From: Thozetella sp. PMI_491
Lineage: Eukaryota > Ascomycota > Sordariomycetes > Chaetosphaeriales > Chaetosphaeriaceae
Direction of reading: 5' to 3'
Length of the DNA: 64,000 nt
Assembly: GCA_021432635.1 (NCBI GenBank)
Contig: MU270043.1
Location: forward strand, 310,001-374,000
Part shown: piece by piece, positions 1 to 11,577 of the stretch
Layout: each line of letters opens with the position of its first letter
Position numbering within the stretch: position 1 is the first letter of the stretch
Translations under genes and position numbers: made by a program
The notes under the pieces: generated by a model
The model's database searches: none
What the model was told of the DNA's origin: nothing
What the model saw: only the letters and a program-made list of their open reading frames with translations

Positions 1-2
1 GC

Positions 3-1282
3 AGAGAGGACGACGACAACCGTGTCGACAACGTCATCTGCCGCACTCCGGCCCGTAACGCACAGAATCTCGAGCTCGTAAAGAGCGAGATTCTGGAAAT
101 GGTCGACCGCGTGGTAAGGGTCTCTGACGTAGCATTCTGAGCAGCCCAGTCTAATGTAATCCACCTTGTAGGACTCCGAGTTTACCTCGCAGATTGTCAA
201 TGTCGACCGTTTGTACCACCGTCAGCTTCTTACTCGTCTCCCCGAGATTGAAGAGCTGGAGAAGAAATGGAACTGCAAAATTCTGTTTCCCAGCACAGAG
301 CAGGCTAGCGACGAGGTCACCGTCACGGGCCCACAGTGGCAGGTGCCCATGTGCGTCGACGAGTTCTTGGTAAGACATTCTGCTCACCGCCACATGCTTT
401 GATAGGGTAGAACACTTACATGGGCAATTATAGGGCATGGTCCCCGACAAACATGAACTGGTCCTGGCTCGTTCGGAGCCCCTGGCCGAGTTCCTCCAGG
501 CTGCCGAGTTTGTTCAGAACACTGTTCCAAAGCTGAAGAGCCAGCACGAAGTCGAGGCGACCGTTCAGGAGAACCCCGAGGAACTGACCGAGGATGGCGC
601 TCCCACCGTCTCTCTGCTCTTCACGTTCACCCGCAACAACGCTGGCGGTCTTCGCGATGCCCTTGACTTCCTGCAAGGCCAGTTCGCTACGGCTGGACTG
701 GACCCAACCATTGTCAAAGGCTCGATCCCTCGGCCCAAGTCGGATACGTTTGAGGAGTCACTACAGTACTTTGACTCCAAGCTGCTCCAGCACGCACCGG
801 CCTCCGTCTCGACCGACTCGCCCACGCGGCCCTCGTTTGGAGATGAGGTTGCGCGCGAGAGAAACACGATCTTCGACCGGCTCCGTAAGCCGGGCAGCAT
901 GACTTCAATTTCTTCTTTTCTGGATCGCCGCAAGAACAGCTCGCACTCGGCTAATGCATCGTTCTTCAAAGGCTCCAGTAATGTGTCCAAGTCGTCCCTG
1001 ATTTCGATCGAATCCACCCGGAGTTTCAACGCCGATCGAAACCCATGGAACGACAGCGGGATCAACCTCCCCGAAGAGGAAAACCCGTGGGCCCCTAGCC
1101 GTCTCTTTGTCGGAAACGGCAATGGCAATGGCCACCATGACAAGCTGGCGGTGCCGCAACCCGGTGACGCGACGCCGCGCCACCACAACGCCCGACAGTC
1201 CGCGGACAGCGGACGTCCGTCCACGTCTCATTCTACCAATTCAGGATACCCCGGTCCCCTCCCTGGACCATCATATCGTTAG
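3..1282 (+). CDS. KH-domain RNA-binding protein, C-terminal part
   Basis: Three exons are visible: up to 113, 172-369 and 434-1282 (TAG at 1280-1282). Introns are GTAAGG..TTGTAG and GTAAGA..TTATAG. Both junctions are phase 0 and give a continuous reading frame; the 5' end lies outside the window. The first roughly 200 residues alternate alpha/beta segments and look like degenerate KH folds, with a helix such as LPEIEELEKKW followed by a strand such as CKILFPS. The last half is low-complexity and rich in Ser, Asn and Pro, with a short conserved-looking patch FDRLRKPGSM. Multi-KH proteins of the vigilin/Scp160 or Bicaudal-C type bind mRNA on ribosomes, but classic GXXG loops are not obvious in the visible part, so the assignment to KH rests on overall resemblance. 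Confidence 0.6.
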
Positions 1283-2594
1283 ATTCCTCGTTATTGTTTC
1301 CAAGAGTTCTAGAACCATGGATGACGTTTTCTTCGACGCGAGGAAAAGATAAATACCCTACGGCTGGATATACCCTGGCGTACAAATACCCTGGAGTGTT
1401 GTTATGCATTTGGTCGGTTTCGCTGCATTTCCCTCTTTCTTTCCTTACTGCCCTCCTGGACTCTTACCGCCCCTGCACGCGTCTCGGGTTCTCGTCGCAT
1501 CTTGGGTCTTTCCGCGCCTCATGGCTGGCCTGGAGCGCCACAGGGCGCATGTGCGTGCATTACGACATCACTCCGTTATACCCAACCAGCTCGATCAAAA
1601 GCTACGATTTCACGCGACCACAGGAAGCGACAATCCAGATCTGCTCGAGCGCCTGATTTGTCTGGAAGGAGAAGCTATGTTCTCTAAGTTTGTTGTTTTT
1701 GAGTTCTTTATGCAAGGAGAAAAGCGGCCTTATACCCAAGCGACCGATGCGAGGGGGATCATTTTTCGCCCACCAAAAAAAACCCCAAAAAACCCCAAAA
1801 AAGACCTCCCCCACCGAAAGATCAAAAGCAGCTATTTTTGCGTTGTTTGTTGTCCTTTCCGCGTTGCGTCTGCGTTTTCAAATTTTGTTCTTATTTTATT
1901 TTTGGCCTTTAGGAGTGGGGAAGGGGAGAGGAGGGGGGGATAGGCTCAGATCAGTCTCCGTTCTTCCCAGTATCGTCCAGCCAGGAGATTGCGGGCTGGA
2001 GATGACTTGGCCTTCGACCTGGGCCAGGGGGCTCGGAGTGGTTTTGGGAGTGTGGATTGCTGCTCGGATATCACGCCAGACTTGGAGCGAAGCTCGACTG
2101 GTGTAGACATCTTCTGCAACTTGGGATTGATGGCTAGGACTTGGAACCTACGGCAGCATGGATGGCGATGGGGGTGGATGGTTGGACCAGGGTTTGTGGG
2201 TATGAGAGATGGTCGTATACGATGTACGGATAAGTCAAGGTGCTCGACGCAATACAAGTGATACCCCTGGGTTGCGCAACTGCTAGGCCCCGTTTATTTG
2301 GACTCCTCTCTGTGACTTCCCCGTGATTCAAAAGTGTGCATGATTTGATTTTGATTTGATCAAGAAGTACGGTGTCAGCCTAGCTCATGTGCTCCCGACC
2401 ATCAGAGGTGCTGTCCACCGATTCATAGGAACTGGGTCAAGCACAACATATCATATGAAGGCAAGGTAGCTTCCATTCCGATCCTAACAGGGTATTTCAC
2501 GTCCTTTTTACTCCAACGCCGCCCCGGATAGTATTCATACCCCCCACCTCCCTTTACCCTCCAGGCCAGAAGCCACATAGTCCCCATCATGGAA
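1283..2594. other. Convergent intergenic stretch
   Basis: This lies between the stop of the KH gene and the 3' end of the GCP2 gene, so it should hold two 3' UTRs. It contains an A/C tract at 1774-1802 (runs of A6-A8 alternating with C4) and a T-rich then G-rich stretch at 1880-1940. Open frames here have no coding-like composition. I see no RNA gene. Confidence 0.5.
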
Positions 2595-5534
2595 TCACGC
2601 CGCCGAGGCGTCTTCCTCCTGCCTCAACCCAGCATACTCTGTCCCCTGGTTCGCGGTGCTGAGGCGCGCGCAGAGGCTCAGTAGGACAACCGTTTCCGTC
2701 GCTGCGTAGTGGTTGAGGGCGTCCAGCAGGATCTGCAGGTGCCTACTAAAGTTGTTTTCCCACTTGCGGATCACATCAAACAGCTCAGCGATGCGGGCTG
2801 ACTCGTCCTTGTCGTCCCGGGAGCTGGAGGTCGAGTCTCCGTGCTGGCCCTTCTGAGCGCCTTTGATGGCCTGGTAGTGCCGCCACTGCTCGTCCGTCAT
2901 GGTTGATGGCTTGACAGTCCCGCTCAGGTCCGGGTCAGCCTTCTCAAGCTCGCGTGAGAGCCAGTTCGTGTAGGTAGCGAAGATTGTGCACGTCTGCATG
3001 AGCTTGGAGTGGATCTAGAAAATAGTATAGTAAGCAAGCCGGCCGAAGAAGGCGCTACGAGGAACTTGGTATGAACGTACCCTGAGGAGCTTGCTATTGG
3101 TTAGCATGCACTCCTTCAAGCAAGTGTCGAGGAAATCCACATGGTCCTTCATCAACTCGTCCACCGTGCGAGAGGGCCCCTTGACGTCGGAAGCGGGCCC
3201 GTCTTTCTCGTCTTCTTGCTGCTTCAGCTTGGCCATCAGGGCTTGCCAGTTCGGCTCGATGACCTCGGCAGTGCAAAAGTAGAGGAGCTGCTGGACAAAG
3301 ACCAACATACGTGCTCGGAGGGTCCAGACGCGACGCTTCCATATCTCGAGCCGGGACGATGCCGAGCTACGGTGCACCCAGATGACGCCGCGCGTGTGCG
3401 TCTGCCAGGTGGTCGAGAGCTGGGACTCCAGGTAATGGAGCGACAGCAGGTACCGGAACAGAGCCTGGTACCGCCACACCGTCTTGCGGCTGACGACGAG
3501 CGATACGGGGAAGGGTACCGCATAGTCGAGCTGGAGCGACGTGAAGCCGATGGCATTCTTGTCGCTCTCGACGGGGTTGTTCGCAGTGACAGGCTGTAGT
3601 GTCTCGCCCTGGTCGATGCCTGTAATGTTGACGACACGCTGGAGGGATTTGAGGAGAGTGATCTCGTTCATCTCAACTTTAACGTCTTCCTTGAATGGGT
3701 CGAGCGAGACGATGGTTCCGGGCTGGCGCAGTACCAGGTCGAGCAGTGACTGAAGCTTTCCAGTATTAACGGACTTGACAGGCTTCCGCAGCTCGGACGA
3801 GCCGAGCTCGAGGAAATACGAGAAGTAATCTGAGGGGTCCAGGAAGAAGTAGTGCTTCAGAGACCGTAGCCGCGCTGGCAGCGCGTGGGAGGTGAGCAGC
3901 AGCTGCATTAAAGACTCGTTGGCATGCGCGTAGGCATTGTTGACATTGTCCAGGAAGCGGTTGTCGTCAAAAGACACGGGCACGTCCTTGACTTCCTTGC
4001 TTACATCGACGCCTCCGCACTCCCGGACGACGTTCAGATACTTGCCCGCAAGCAGAACCTTTTCTTTCAGCGTTTCCAGCTGGGGCGGGATGTCATGGTC
4101 CCTGATCGTATATCGCCTCTCCCAGTACTCGTCCGTGTAGTCCTCCTCCAACCTCTCCCGACGGATGCTCTTTTGCTCTTTGATCAGAAACTCCGAGTGC
4201 GGGTCGTTGATGCCGCCATGGTGCAACCATTCATTCAGCATAACCATGTACGGTCGACTAGCATCCCTGAGCAGGGTCGTGAGCAACGCCCTGGCAGCTG
4301 GGTCGCCGGACATGAGCTCAAGCCGCTTGGTGACCAAGCCAATCACAACCCCTCCCTTGGAGATCTTCTTGCCTGTCATATTGCCGGGCATCAGGTTGTT
4401 ATTCTCTCGCAGTTGTTCCAATATGTGGTCGTAATCGTCGCCGCTGTCGCTCGATTCGTCTGTCTCATCGTCCAGCAGAGCGTTCTTCTTCAGAAGTTCG
4501 CGCGCGACGGCGTAGAGCTGAAGCATCATCTGGCTGGTGGGCAGAACGTGGATGTTGAGGACGTGTAGCGTGAACGAGTCGTTGCTCAGGAACTGGGTCT
4601 CGAGCTGGGCGATCATGACGAGGTACTCCTGGAGAAAGTTCCTGATGGAGGCACACAGCGCGTGGTTGACGGAGCCGAATTCCTCCCTACTCTGGACGTC
4701 GACAAAGGCTTGTAGCGCCGAATAGTGTGTCGCCATCCGCAGCATAGACTGGGTGAGGTCATACAGGCTCGGATCGAGACCAGGGAGTATCCTCCATTCG
4801 GGGCCGGATAGCCTATCTCGCTCCTCGCGTGGGTTGTACCCCTTGGCGAACCGTATGTATTGGCCTTCAAATCCCATGAATACGAACAAGAGATCTTCAA
4901 GGATTACCGCTTCCTGCGCTGCGAGGGACAGTTCATGCAATGGTTTGGGCTGCAAGGCGGCCGGCGCGGTTGAGGCCAACGGCGGAACGGATATCCTCGA
5001 CGCCAACGGCGCGGATGTGTGCGGTAGAAGGGTCGCCTCGGGTTCCCACGGGGCTGTCGATGGTCTTGTCAGCATGCATGGTCTTCCCGGGCTCATGGCC
5101 CAACTCGTGCGGTCGTTTGTCTGCAGTAAAGTACCTTGGGGAGGAGCCTCGGGCCTGGGCTCCCTGGGCCGCGGATCCGCCGCCGCCCTCTGCTTCGCTC
5201 CATCAGCTGCCCTCGGTTTCTCGCTCGGAGCGCTTCTCCTCTCGGGGCTCCTGGTACGCGTCACCAACGTCTCCTTGGTCGTCACCTGCACCCTCTCGGT
5301 CCTCCGCTCTTCCACGGCCCTGCTCGCGGGCCTGAAGTTTCCCGAGGCCGACCGCTTGTGCGATGTACCGGACGTGCCCGACTGAGGAGACGGCGCATGC
5401 CTCCTGGCGTCTGTCTTCTCCCTGAAGCTGTCCTGACCTGTCATGCGGGGTCGCGACGTTCCCTTGTCGGCAGTTGTAGCGCCATTGGTGGACCTCTTTT
5501 CCGCGTAGGTCGATGTTCTGATACCTGAAGACAT
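2595..5534 (-). CDS. Gamma-tubulin complex component 2 (GCP2/Spc97/Alp4)
   Basis: Two exons, 5534-3081 and 3014-2595, with a 66-nt intron (GTACGT..TTCTAG); the splice joins LLR to IHSKLMQTC in phase 0 and gives 957 residues. Residues 1-190 are Ser/Arg/Pro-rich and probably disordered. The grip1 region begins near ILEDLLFVFMGFEG, and the typical GCP2 segment SLDPFKEDVKVEMN follows further on, with the C-terminal helical domain in the last third. GCP2 pairs with GCP3 and gamma-tubulin to nucleate microtubules at the spindle pole body. Length and domain order fit fungal GCP2 rather than GCP3, because GCP2-type residues flank the first grip motif. The ATG at 5534 is the first in-frame ATG of the long exon. 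Confidence 0.9.
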
Positions 5535-6073
5535 AGTTGCTGTCTACATTTGCGAGGCTCGGGCTGCGCAGATGGGCTCATTGGTGGGCGGGACTCGGCC
5601 CCGTCGATCGGGATGGAGGAGCGGATATTTTTTTCTGTTTAAAAAAAAATTGATGGACGGCAGCACCGTCAAGTAAACGGAGGAGGGGAATAGTAAGTGG
5701 GAAATGGATGGGCCAAGTCGCGGGGTCCATTATTTACGACGCGTTCCCCATAGAGGCTCTACCGGCCGGCTCCAGCTGCCTGCCTGCCCTGTGCGTCGTG
5801 CGTCGTCGTGCGTCCATCCTTTAACCCTAACCCTTATAAACAAAGCTCTGCCTCTAGCTCCGGCGAGGCTACGGAGCTGGCTGGCTGACGACGGTCCAAT
5901 GCTTGCCTAGAGCTCCCGGACGGCCTTACCTCGACTCTCTTCCTCAGCATCCCACTCCAAATAACCCTCGATCCGCGCCGCCCCCCCGAACACTTTGCAT
6001 CTTCGGAGCAAACAGCAAATACTACAGCGTATTATTCATTTAATCGAGGCTACTTCCTCACAACACCGCCAAG
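5535..6073. other. Divergent promoter region (GCP2 / proteasome alpha-5)
   Basis: This 539-base region separates two head-to-head genes and must hold both promoters. It contains an A-run (5641-5649), a short direct repeat CGTCGTGCGTCGTCGTGCGT near 5795-5814, and a telomere-like motif at 5823-5833. No proteasome PACE element (GGTGGCAAA) was seen. Confidence 0.6.
5823..5833. promoter_or_regulatory. Telobox-like AACCCTAACCC motif
   Basis: Almost two units of the fungal telomere repeat (CCCTAA) sit 241 bases upstream of the proteasome alpha-5 ATG. Such teloboxes occur in promoters of housekeeping and ribosome-related genes in several eukaryotes and can bind Myb-type telomere-binding factors. Regulatory function here is inference from position. 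Confidence 0.4.
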
Positions 6074-7104
6074 ATGTTTATGGCAAGGTCTGAATACGGT
6101 CAGTAGCCCCAGGGCCAACCCCAGCTCCCTCCCCTCCCTGTTCTACCGAGCTTGACAGCTAACGATGACGAAATAGATCGGGGTATCAAGTAGGTGATTC
6201 TGTGCCAACGCGTCTCTCTGCTTGCTACGAGCTCTCTCCTCTGCTCACGACACAATGATCCCTTCTGCCGCCGCCGGACATCGCTGCAGGCACGACCCAA
6301 CCTCCTCCGACCCGTTGCTAACCAGAAGCTCTCAGCACCTTCTCCCCGGAAGGCCGTCTCTTCCAGGTCGAGTACTCCCTCGAAGCCATCAAGCTCGGCA
6401 GCACAGCCATCGGCGTCGCCACTTCGGAGGGCGTCATCCTAGGCGTGGAGAAGCGCGTGACGTCTACGCTCCTCGAGACCTCGTCCGTCGAGAAGATTGT
6501 CGAAATCGACCGGCACATCGGGTGCGCCATGTCGGGGCTGCAGGCTGACGCCAGGTCCATGGTCGAGCACGCCCGCGTCGAGTGTCAGAGCCACTCGTTC
6601 AACTTCAACGAGAAGCTCCGCGTCGAGAGCTGCACCCAGGCCATCTGCGACCTCGCCCTCCGCTTCGGTGAGAGCGCTGACGGCGAGGAGAGCATCATGA
6701 GCCGCCCCTTCGGCGTTGCTCTTCTGATCGCCGGCTACGATGAGGACGGCCCGTCGCTGTACCATGCCGAGCCGACCGGCACATTTTACCGGTACGACGC
6801 CAAGGCCATCGGCAGCGGTAGCGAGGGAGCGCAGGCGGAGCTGCAGAATGAATACCACAAGGTGCGCGGAGACCCATGGTGCAAATATTGAGGGAGAAGA
6901 AGCGAGAACCGGGCTAACACGATGACACAGTCCTTGACCCTCACGGACGCCGAGACGCTGGTGCTCAAGACGCTAAAGCAGGTCATGGAGGAGAAGCTGG
7001 ACGCGAAGAACGTGCTCCTGGCGAGCGTCACGAAGGAGAAGGGATTCAGAATATACACCGACGAGGAGATGGCCTCGGTGGTCGAGCGGCTTCCGGCAAA
7101 CTAA
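6074..7104 (+). CDS. PUP2: 20S proteasome subunit alpha-5
   Basis: Four exons: 6074-6098, 6177-6189 (13 nt), 6336-6861 and 6931-7104, giving 245 residues. The two tiny first exons are required to build the conserved N-terminus [20 protein letters not shown], which matches alpha-type subunits ([19 protein letters not shown]). The alpha signature continues with [15 protein letters not shown] and later [16 protein letters not shown]. Alpha-5 is a structural subunit of the outer ring of the 20S core particle and helps form the gated entry pore. Length matches the family (about 240-260). Each splice site is GT-AG and each junction keeps the frame. The E after [23 protein letters not shown] marks alpha-5 rather than other alpha subunits, by resemblance to yeast Pup2. 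Confidence 0.95.
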
Positions 7105-7633
7105 GGTGTTTTCGGGAACCAATCTTGCTGGTATTGTCTACCATGGGTCGGGCGAGGACGGAGGACCGGGACCGGGACTCAAAACTAGAGCGCCGTTGGC
7201 GATGGTGCAACGGCAAAGGGAACATTCTACGCAGGCGTGCAGAGGTTTATCTCGTACCTAGAGCTCTCAAGCCGAGGCTTCTTCTCTTGCTGATTACGAA
7301 TATGTACCATTACTTGTAGAACAGTACCGGGTCGACCGAGAACTTCGCACCTTGACTGGAGGCCGTACGGACAACAAGGCGCTCCGCTTTCCCTCCCATA
7401 TCTGTGACCGGTTTGAACAAAACGCCCTTCCCCTTTTTGTGTCGTCTGTGTACCCACCATCGCACGACGCCCTGGTAGCCAGCGCAGCCCGCGCTCGTAC
7501 GCCTACACGCTTACTCATAGCTGGCCGGGCCATTATCCAAAAGCCTCCCACTCTGCATCATACACCCTAGTAAGAGGAACACGGCCATGGACGACAAGGC
7601 ACCCCACGCCAAACCCCTATTCCCGCTTGTTAG
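7105..7633. other. Convergent intergenic stretch
   Basis: This holds the 3' ends of proteasome alpha-5 (+) and the Zn2Cys6 gene (-). No gene or structured element was recognised. Confidence 0.5.
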
Positions 7634-10600
7634 TCAATTGTCATCCTGCAGCACCAAATTCTCCAGGTCCTGCTCCACGCCGAGGAGACCGAGAGCGTAG
7701 TGTGCGCGTTCTGTCTTAGCCAGCACCACGCGGTTGTTGTCGCCATCCACCTCCTGTATCCGCCGGTCGATACGGCGTGGGTTCGCCCACACCGAGGGTG
7801 GGTACTGCTTCTCCAGCTCGGGCGGCCGCTGATATGGAGGGCCACGGCCCATGGCTGCCGCCTTGGTCCAGGCGGACTCGCACCCATTGGCGATCTGCCG
7901 TGCCGACTGCCAGCCCGTCAGCCGCGCGATGTGGTGGAGGCGCTTGATGGTCCAATGCCGCTGCGGCATGGTTTGGAACTGGGAAGCAGCATGTCAGCAG
8001 AGAGCAAAGGAGAAGGGTTCATGGAAGGGCCCGCTCACCTGGATAGCACAAACGAAGAGGCATAGCGAGCTCTCGATAAGTGCTGCTCCCTGGAGCGTGC
8101 TCACGGCCGGAACACCCTCCAGGTCCTCATGCACACCCGCCGCGATGCGCCCGATCTCTAGGGCCCATGGCATCGTCTGCTTCGCAGCCATGCCAGCCGC
8201 TACCATGGCGATAGGAGGCATGGAGGGGTGTGCACGGTAAAGCGCGATCAAGCCCATGTAGTAGTTCATCCAAATGCCAGCGATGCTATAGGTCCGATAT
8301 GTCTGGCTGGGCCCAAACGGCGTCTGCTCTGGAAGGGACAAGTCGGGCCCGAGGGGTTCGAAGTCCGCCCCTAAGTGCGCGCGAAAGATCTCAAACGCAT
8401 GCCGGATGCTCTCCCACTCTTGCAACGCCGCCACCGTGCTCGCCTCGATGTCAAGGTCCTCCATCACATCGCTGAGCGGCGGCGAGTGTTCGCGCGGCGG
8501 GCTGAAACCCGTCGGGACGGCAACATTGGCATTGGCGGGCACTAAGCCCGGGAACATCGGGGGGGACTGGCCCGGTCCGCCCGGTCCTTTCGGCGCGTTT
8601 GGATCCGCTTTTTTGGCCTTGCGCTTGCGGGAGAGGTCCCGGGAGGCAAAATTAGCCATGCGGCCGAGGAGGAGCATGAGATGATCAAAGGTGCCGTAGC
8701 TAGAAGGTGGCGGTGAGCTTGGAGCCACGAGGGGGGGGGACAGTCCGGTCGTAAGGCTAACTTACATGGCGTCTAACCTAGCAAATGGTGCTCGAGGCGC
8801 GCATTGTGTCCAGAGTTCATAATCCATGCTAGGATGGAATTGTTAGCATCGACATCGCAGGGTTCGATTGCATAGAGTGCAGCATACAAGAGTTTTGCGC
8901 CACCCAAGACGCTTTGGTACACATCCATCTTACAGTACCACCAGAATAGGTCGCTTAGGTGCTCATATGTCTCGATGTCACGCTCCGTATAGCGCCTATG
9001 CGAAGACCGGCTCCCGTAAACCTGCCCAAAGTCGTCGTAATTGACACTGTGTCCCGTCAACTGACTCAGGAGGGCCGTATTGACCATATCGATGTCGGGC
9101 ATGTCCGGTTGTGAATATGAGAAGCCGTCGTGCTGCATCTGCTGGAGCCGGGATTCTTGCACCTGTCGCCGGTGCCTCCGCTTCAAAGCGAGGATGTCTC
9201 TGGTCATCTGCCTTAGGGGAATCTCTTTCAAGATGGCTCTCGCTCCCCACATGTGCTTGCACCATTTGTCGTGGTCCGAGTTCCAGACTTCGTAGAAGCC
9301 AAGGAGAAGGGTGGCTGCCAGTGTCGCAGGTTGTGTCCGCCTGGTCGTACTCTGGTAGTTCTTTGCGAGCCTTCTCAGGCTTAGATGGTAGTGTTTCATG
9401 GACGCCGTGGGCGGCATGTTGTGGAGCTTAGCCATCTGCAAGCTCCCCAGGGCCAGAATGGCTTGGAGCAGCCCCGGGTGGTTGAACGCGATGATGGGGA
9501 AAGTATCTATACCACGGTCAGCGCTTGGGGAACGAGATATGGCGTGTGGGTGGGATTACAGGTCCAAATATGTTGGTTCGTCTTCGGGACCGGCTGGCCT
9601 TGAAATAGGGGGGCGGAATCGAAAGGGTGTCTCTCATATAGAGACATGCTCGGCGCAGTCACGTTGACAAAGTACCAGAAAATAGACGCAGTTTGTGCGT
9701 CATTCAAAGGCGAATTCGACGATGACGGCGAATACGTCTCGAGCATGTTCTCATCCACGGATCCGGTGTGAGTCCGCACATGCGTGGAATATACGTCCAC
9801 GGGTTCAGGCATCCGTCGAGCAACTTGTATTCCGAGGTCGTTCGACTTGAGGTGTTCGGCGACAATCATATCGTTTAGTATCTCTTCATCTTCAGACTCG
9901 GCCATGGAGGCTTCGTCATCCGAGTGCCAGTATATCAACCCGTCCGAGGCGGCGCTCGCGGACGCTGCCGGCTCTTCCTCGACTGGCGTCGGTAGGGAAC
10001 CATGTCTCGAGCCCTGTGACTGCCAGCGCTCCGAGAGGGGGGATAGCTGCTCATATCCGGCGCTGCCATTGCGGGTCTGGGTGGGCGATATAATGTTGTA
10101 GAAATCTTGCTGAGGGAACTGCGGGTGGAATCCTCCTACGCCAGAGTCAGGAGACAGCATAAAAGGCGACTGGCCCATCTGGTGCTGGGGACTGAAGGCA
10201 GTAGGGCTCTGGCTCGATGCAGCAGACCCCGGCTGTCCCGAATACGGCTGGAACGGCAGGCCCCCCGTAAAGTCCACGGATGGCGGCTTCGGTGCAATGG
10301 CGGGCAGTGGCCCAGGATGAATCTGCACTTTCGGGGCCTGAGGCGGAGGAGGGATAGGGACCTGGACCAATTCCGGTGCCTGAGCTGTGAACACGGGATG
10401 GTGCCCGAAGAGGGCTGCATGCTGGAACGAATTCAAGGGCTCCTTGAAGGTAAGTCGCTGGGTATAACCCTCACATGGCCGCTTAGACTTGATGCAGTTG
10501 TTACAAGTCGGCTTTCCTTCGTCGCACTTAATCCTTCGCTTCCGACAGGCTATACAAAGAGAGTTAGGAAGATCAGTCACTCGCCTCGAAAGCTTAGGAG

Positions 10601-10802
10601 AATACAGGAAGGGGGTGGGAGCGCGTCGTCGCGACCTACTCAGACAGCCAGTCTTAGTCCGCTTCCGTGCGGCGGCCTTCTTCGGCGCAGGGTTATCTTG
10701 ATCGCCGCCTCCGCCAGGGCCAGTCCCCTCTGGGGAGGGCGAGCCGGGGAGACTCGACTTGGATGGCGAGCTGCCTCCTGGAGACAACTGGACCGGATCC
10801 AT
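7634..10802 (-). CDS. Zn(II)2Cys6 transcription factor (Fungal_trans_2 type)
   Basis: Five exons: 10802-10640, 10549-9560, 9506-8766, 8699-8039 and 7978-7634. Intron 1 splits the zinc cluster: exon 1 ends GCCTG-type codons for TGCL and exon 2 opens with the next Cys, giving TGCLTCRKRRIKCDEGKPTC and then NNCIKSKRPC, a complete six-cysteine binuclear cluster. Behind it come a Pro/Gln-rich linker, an acidic patch (SEDEEILND) and a helical domain beginning FWYFVNVTAPSMSLYERHPF that resembles Fungal_trans_2. The N-terminal cluster should bind CGG-type half sites. The exon 3 to exon 4 junction is a problem: the frame hits TAG at 8775-8773, just before the best donor GTAAGT (8765), and exon 4 needs one extra base to stay in frame. 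This could be an assembly indel, a real frameshift, or an unrecognised splice. Target genes cannot be named. Confidence 0.8.
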
Positions 10803-11532
10803 GGTAACAAGGCAGTGAGTCTAGACAGGCGGTGGGTGGAAATGCTTCGTCAAGAGACCTAGGCGGAGGCGGTTCCATCAAAGCAATGCCGTGTAGATGC
10901 TGCGGGGCCCCCATACATGACCGGTCTCCGGCTCGAGCAGATTAGCGGACCGCGCTTCCCATCGACGGAGAAGGCGCCTCGAAGACAGATACGTCCAGGG
11001 CAGAGCCGCCCACGAGTTCCTACGCGGCTAAGACAGTGGGCGCCGAGGATTTTGTGAGACAGAGCAGAGAGAGACAGCAAGGTTCGGCCTTCGCGAGAAG
11101 ACAGGGCTCAGAGGCTTGGTTAAGCCAGACTAGGGGATGCAGGTATACGGGGGGCGCCTGGTATATAAGCGAAGGGAGCTGGTAAACAGGACTGAAACAG
11201 GGCCGTGTGACGCGAGCGCGAGAGAGTTGATGGCGCTGTGCACAGCTAAGAGGGTGTAAGCTTTGGTTGTTGGTGGGTGCTGGTGGTACACGCACACTAG
11301 GTGCACGTTGCGGAGCTCGCGGCCTCGTCGGTGTAGGTGTGGCGCCCACCTAGCAAGACCTCCTCCGGACAGGCACAGGACCTTGGGCCAATGAACGAAC
11401 CGACCGGGCAGGATCGGACCAAAAGCTGGTGCAGCGCCTCCTTGGAGGGGGGAGACGATGAGCAACACCCTTGTGCAAAATGCAAAGCGTTTAAACGGCG
11501 CGCGCGCGCTTGCCCTTCGGTCTATAGTTGCA

Positions 11533-11577
11533 GGTGGTAGTGGTGGTAGTGGTGCTGTGGTGGTGGTGGTGGCGGCG
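11533..11577. repeat. GGT/GTG trinucleotide microsatellite
   Basis: About 45 bases of imperfect GGT repeats with TAG and GCT interruptions, located upstream of the Zn2Cys6 gene. Confidence 0.8.

Noticed and set aside
565-1224. Antisense open frame across the KH gene
   Set aside because: High G/C at third positions of the sense gene opens the antisense frames; composition and domain content support only the sense gene.
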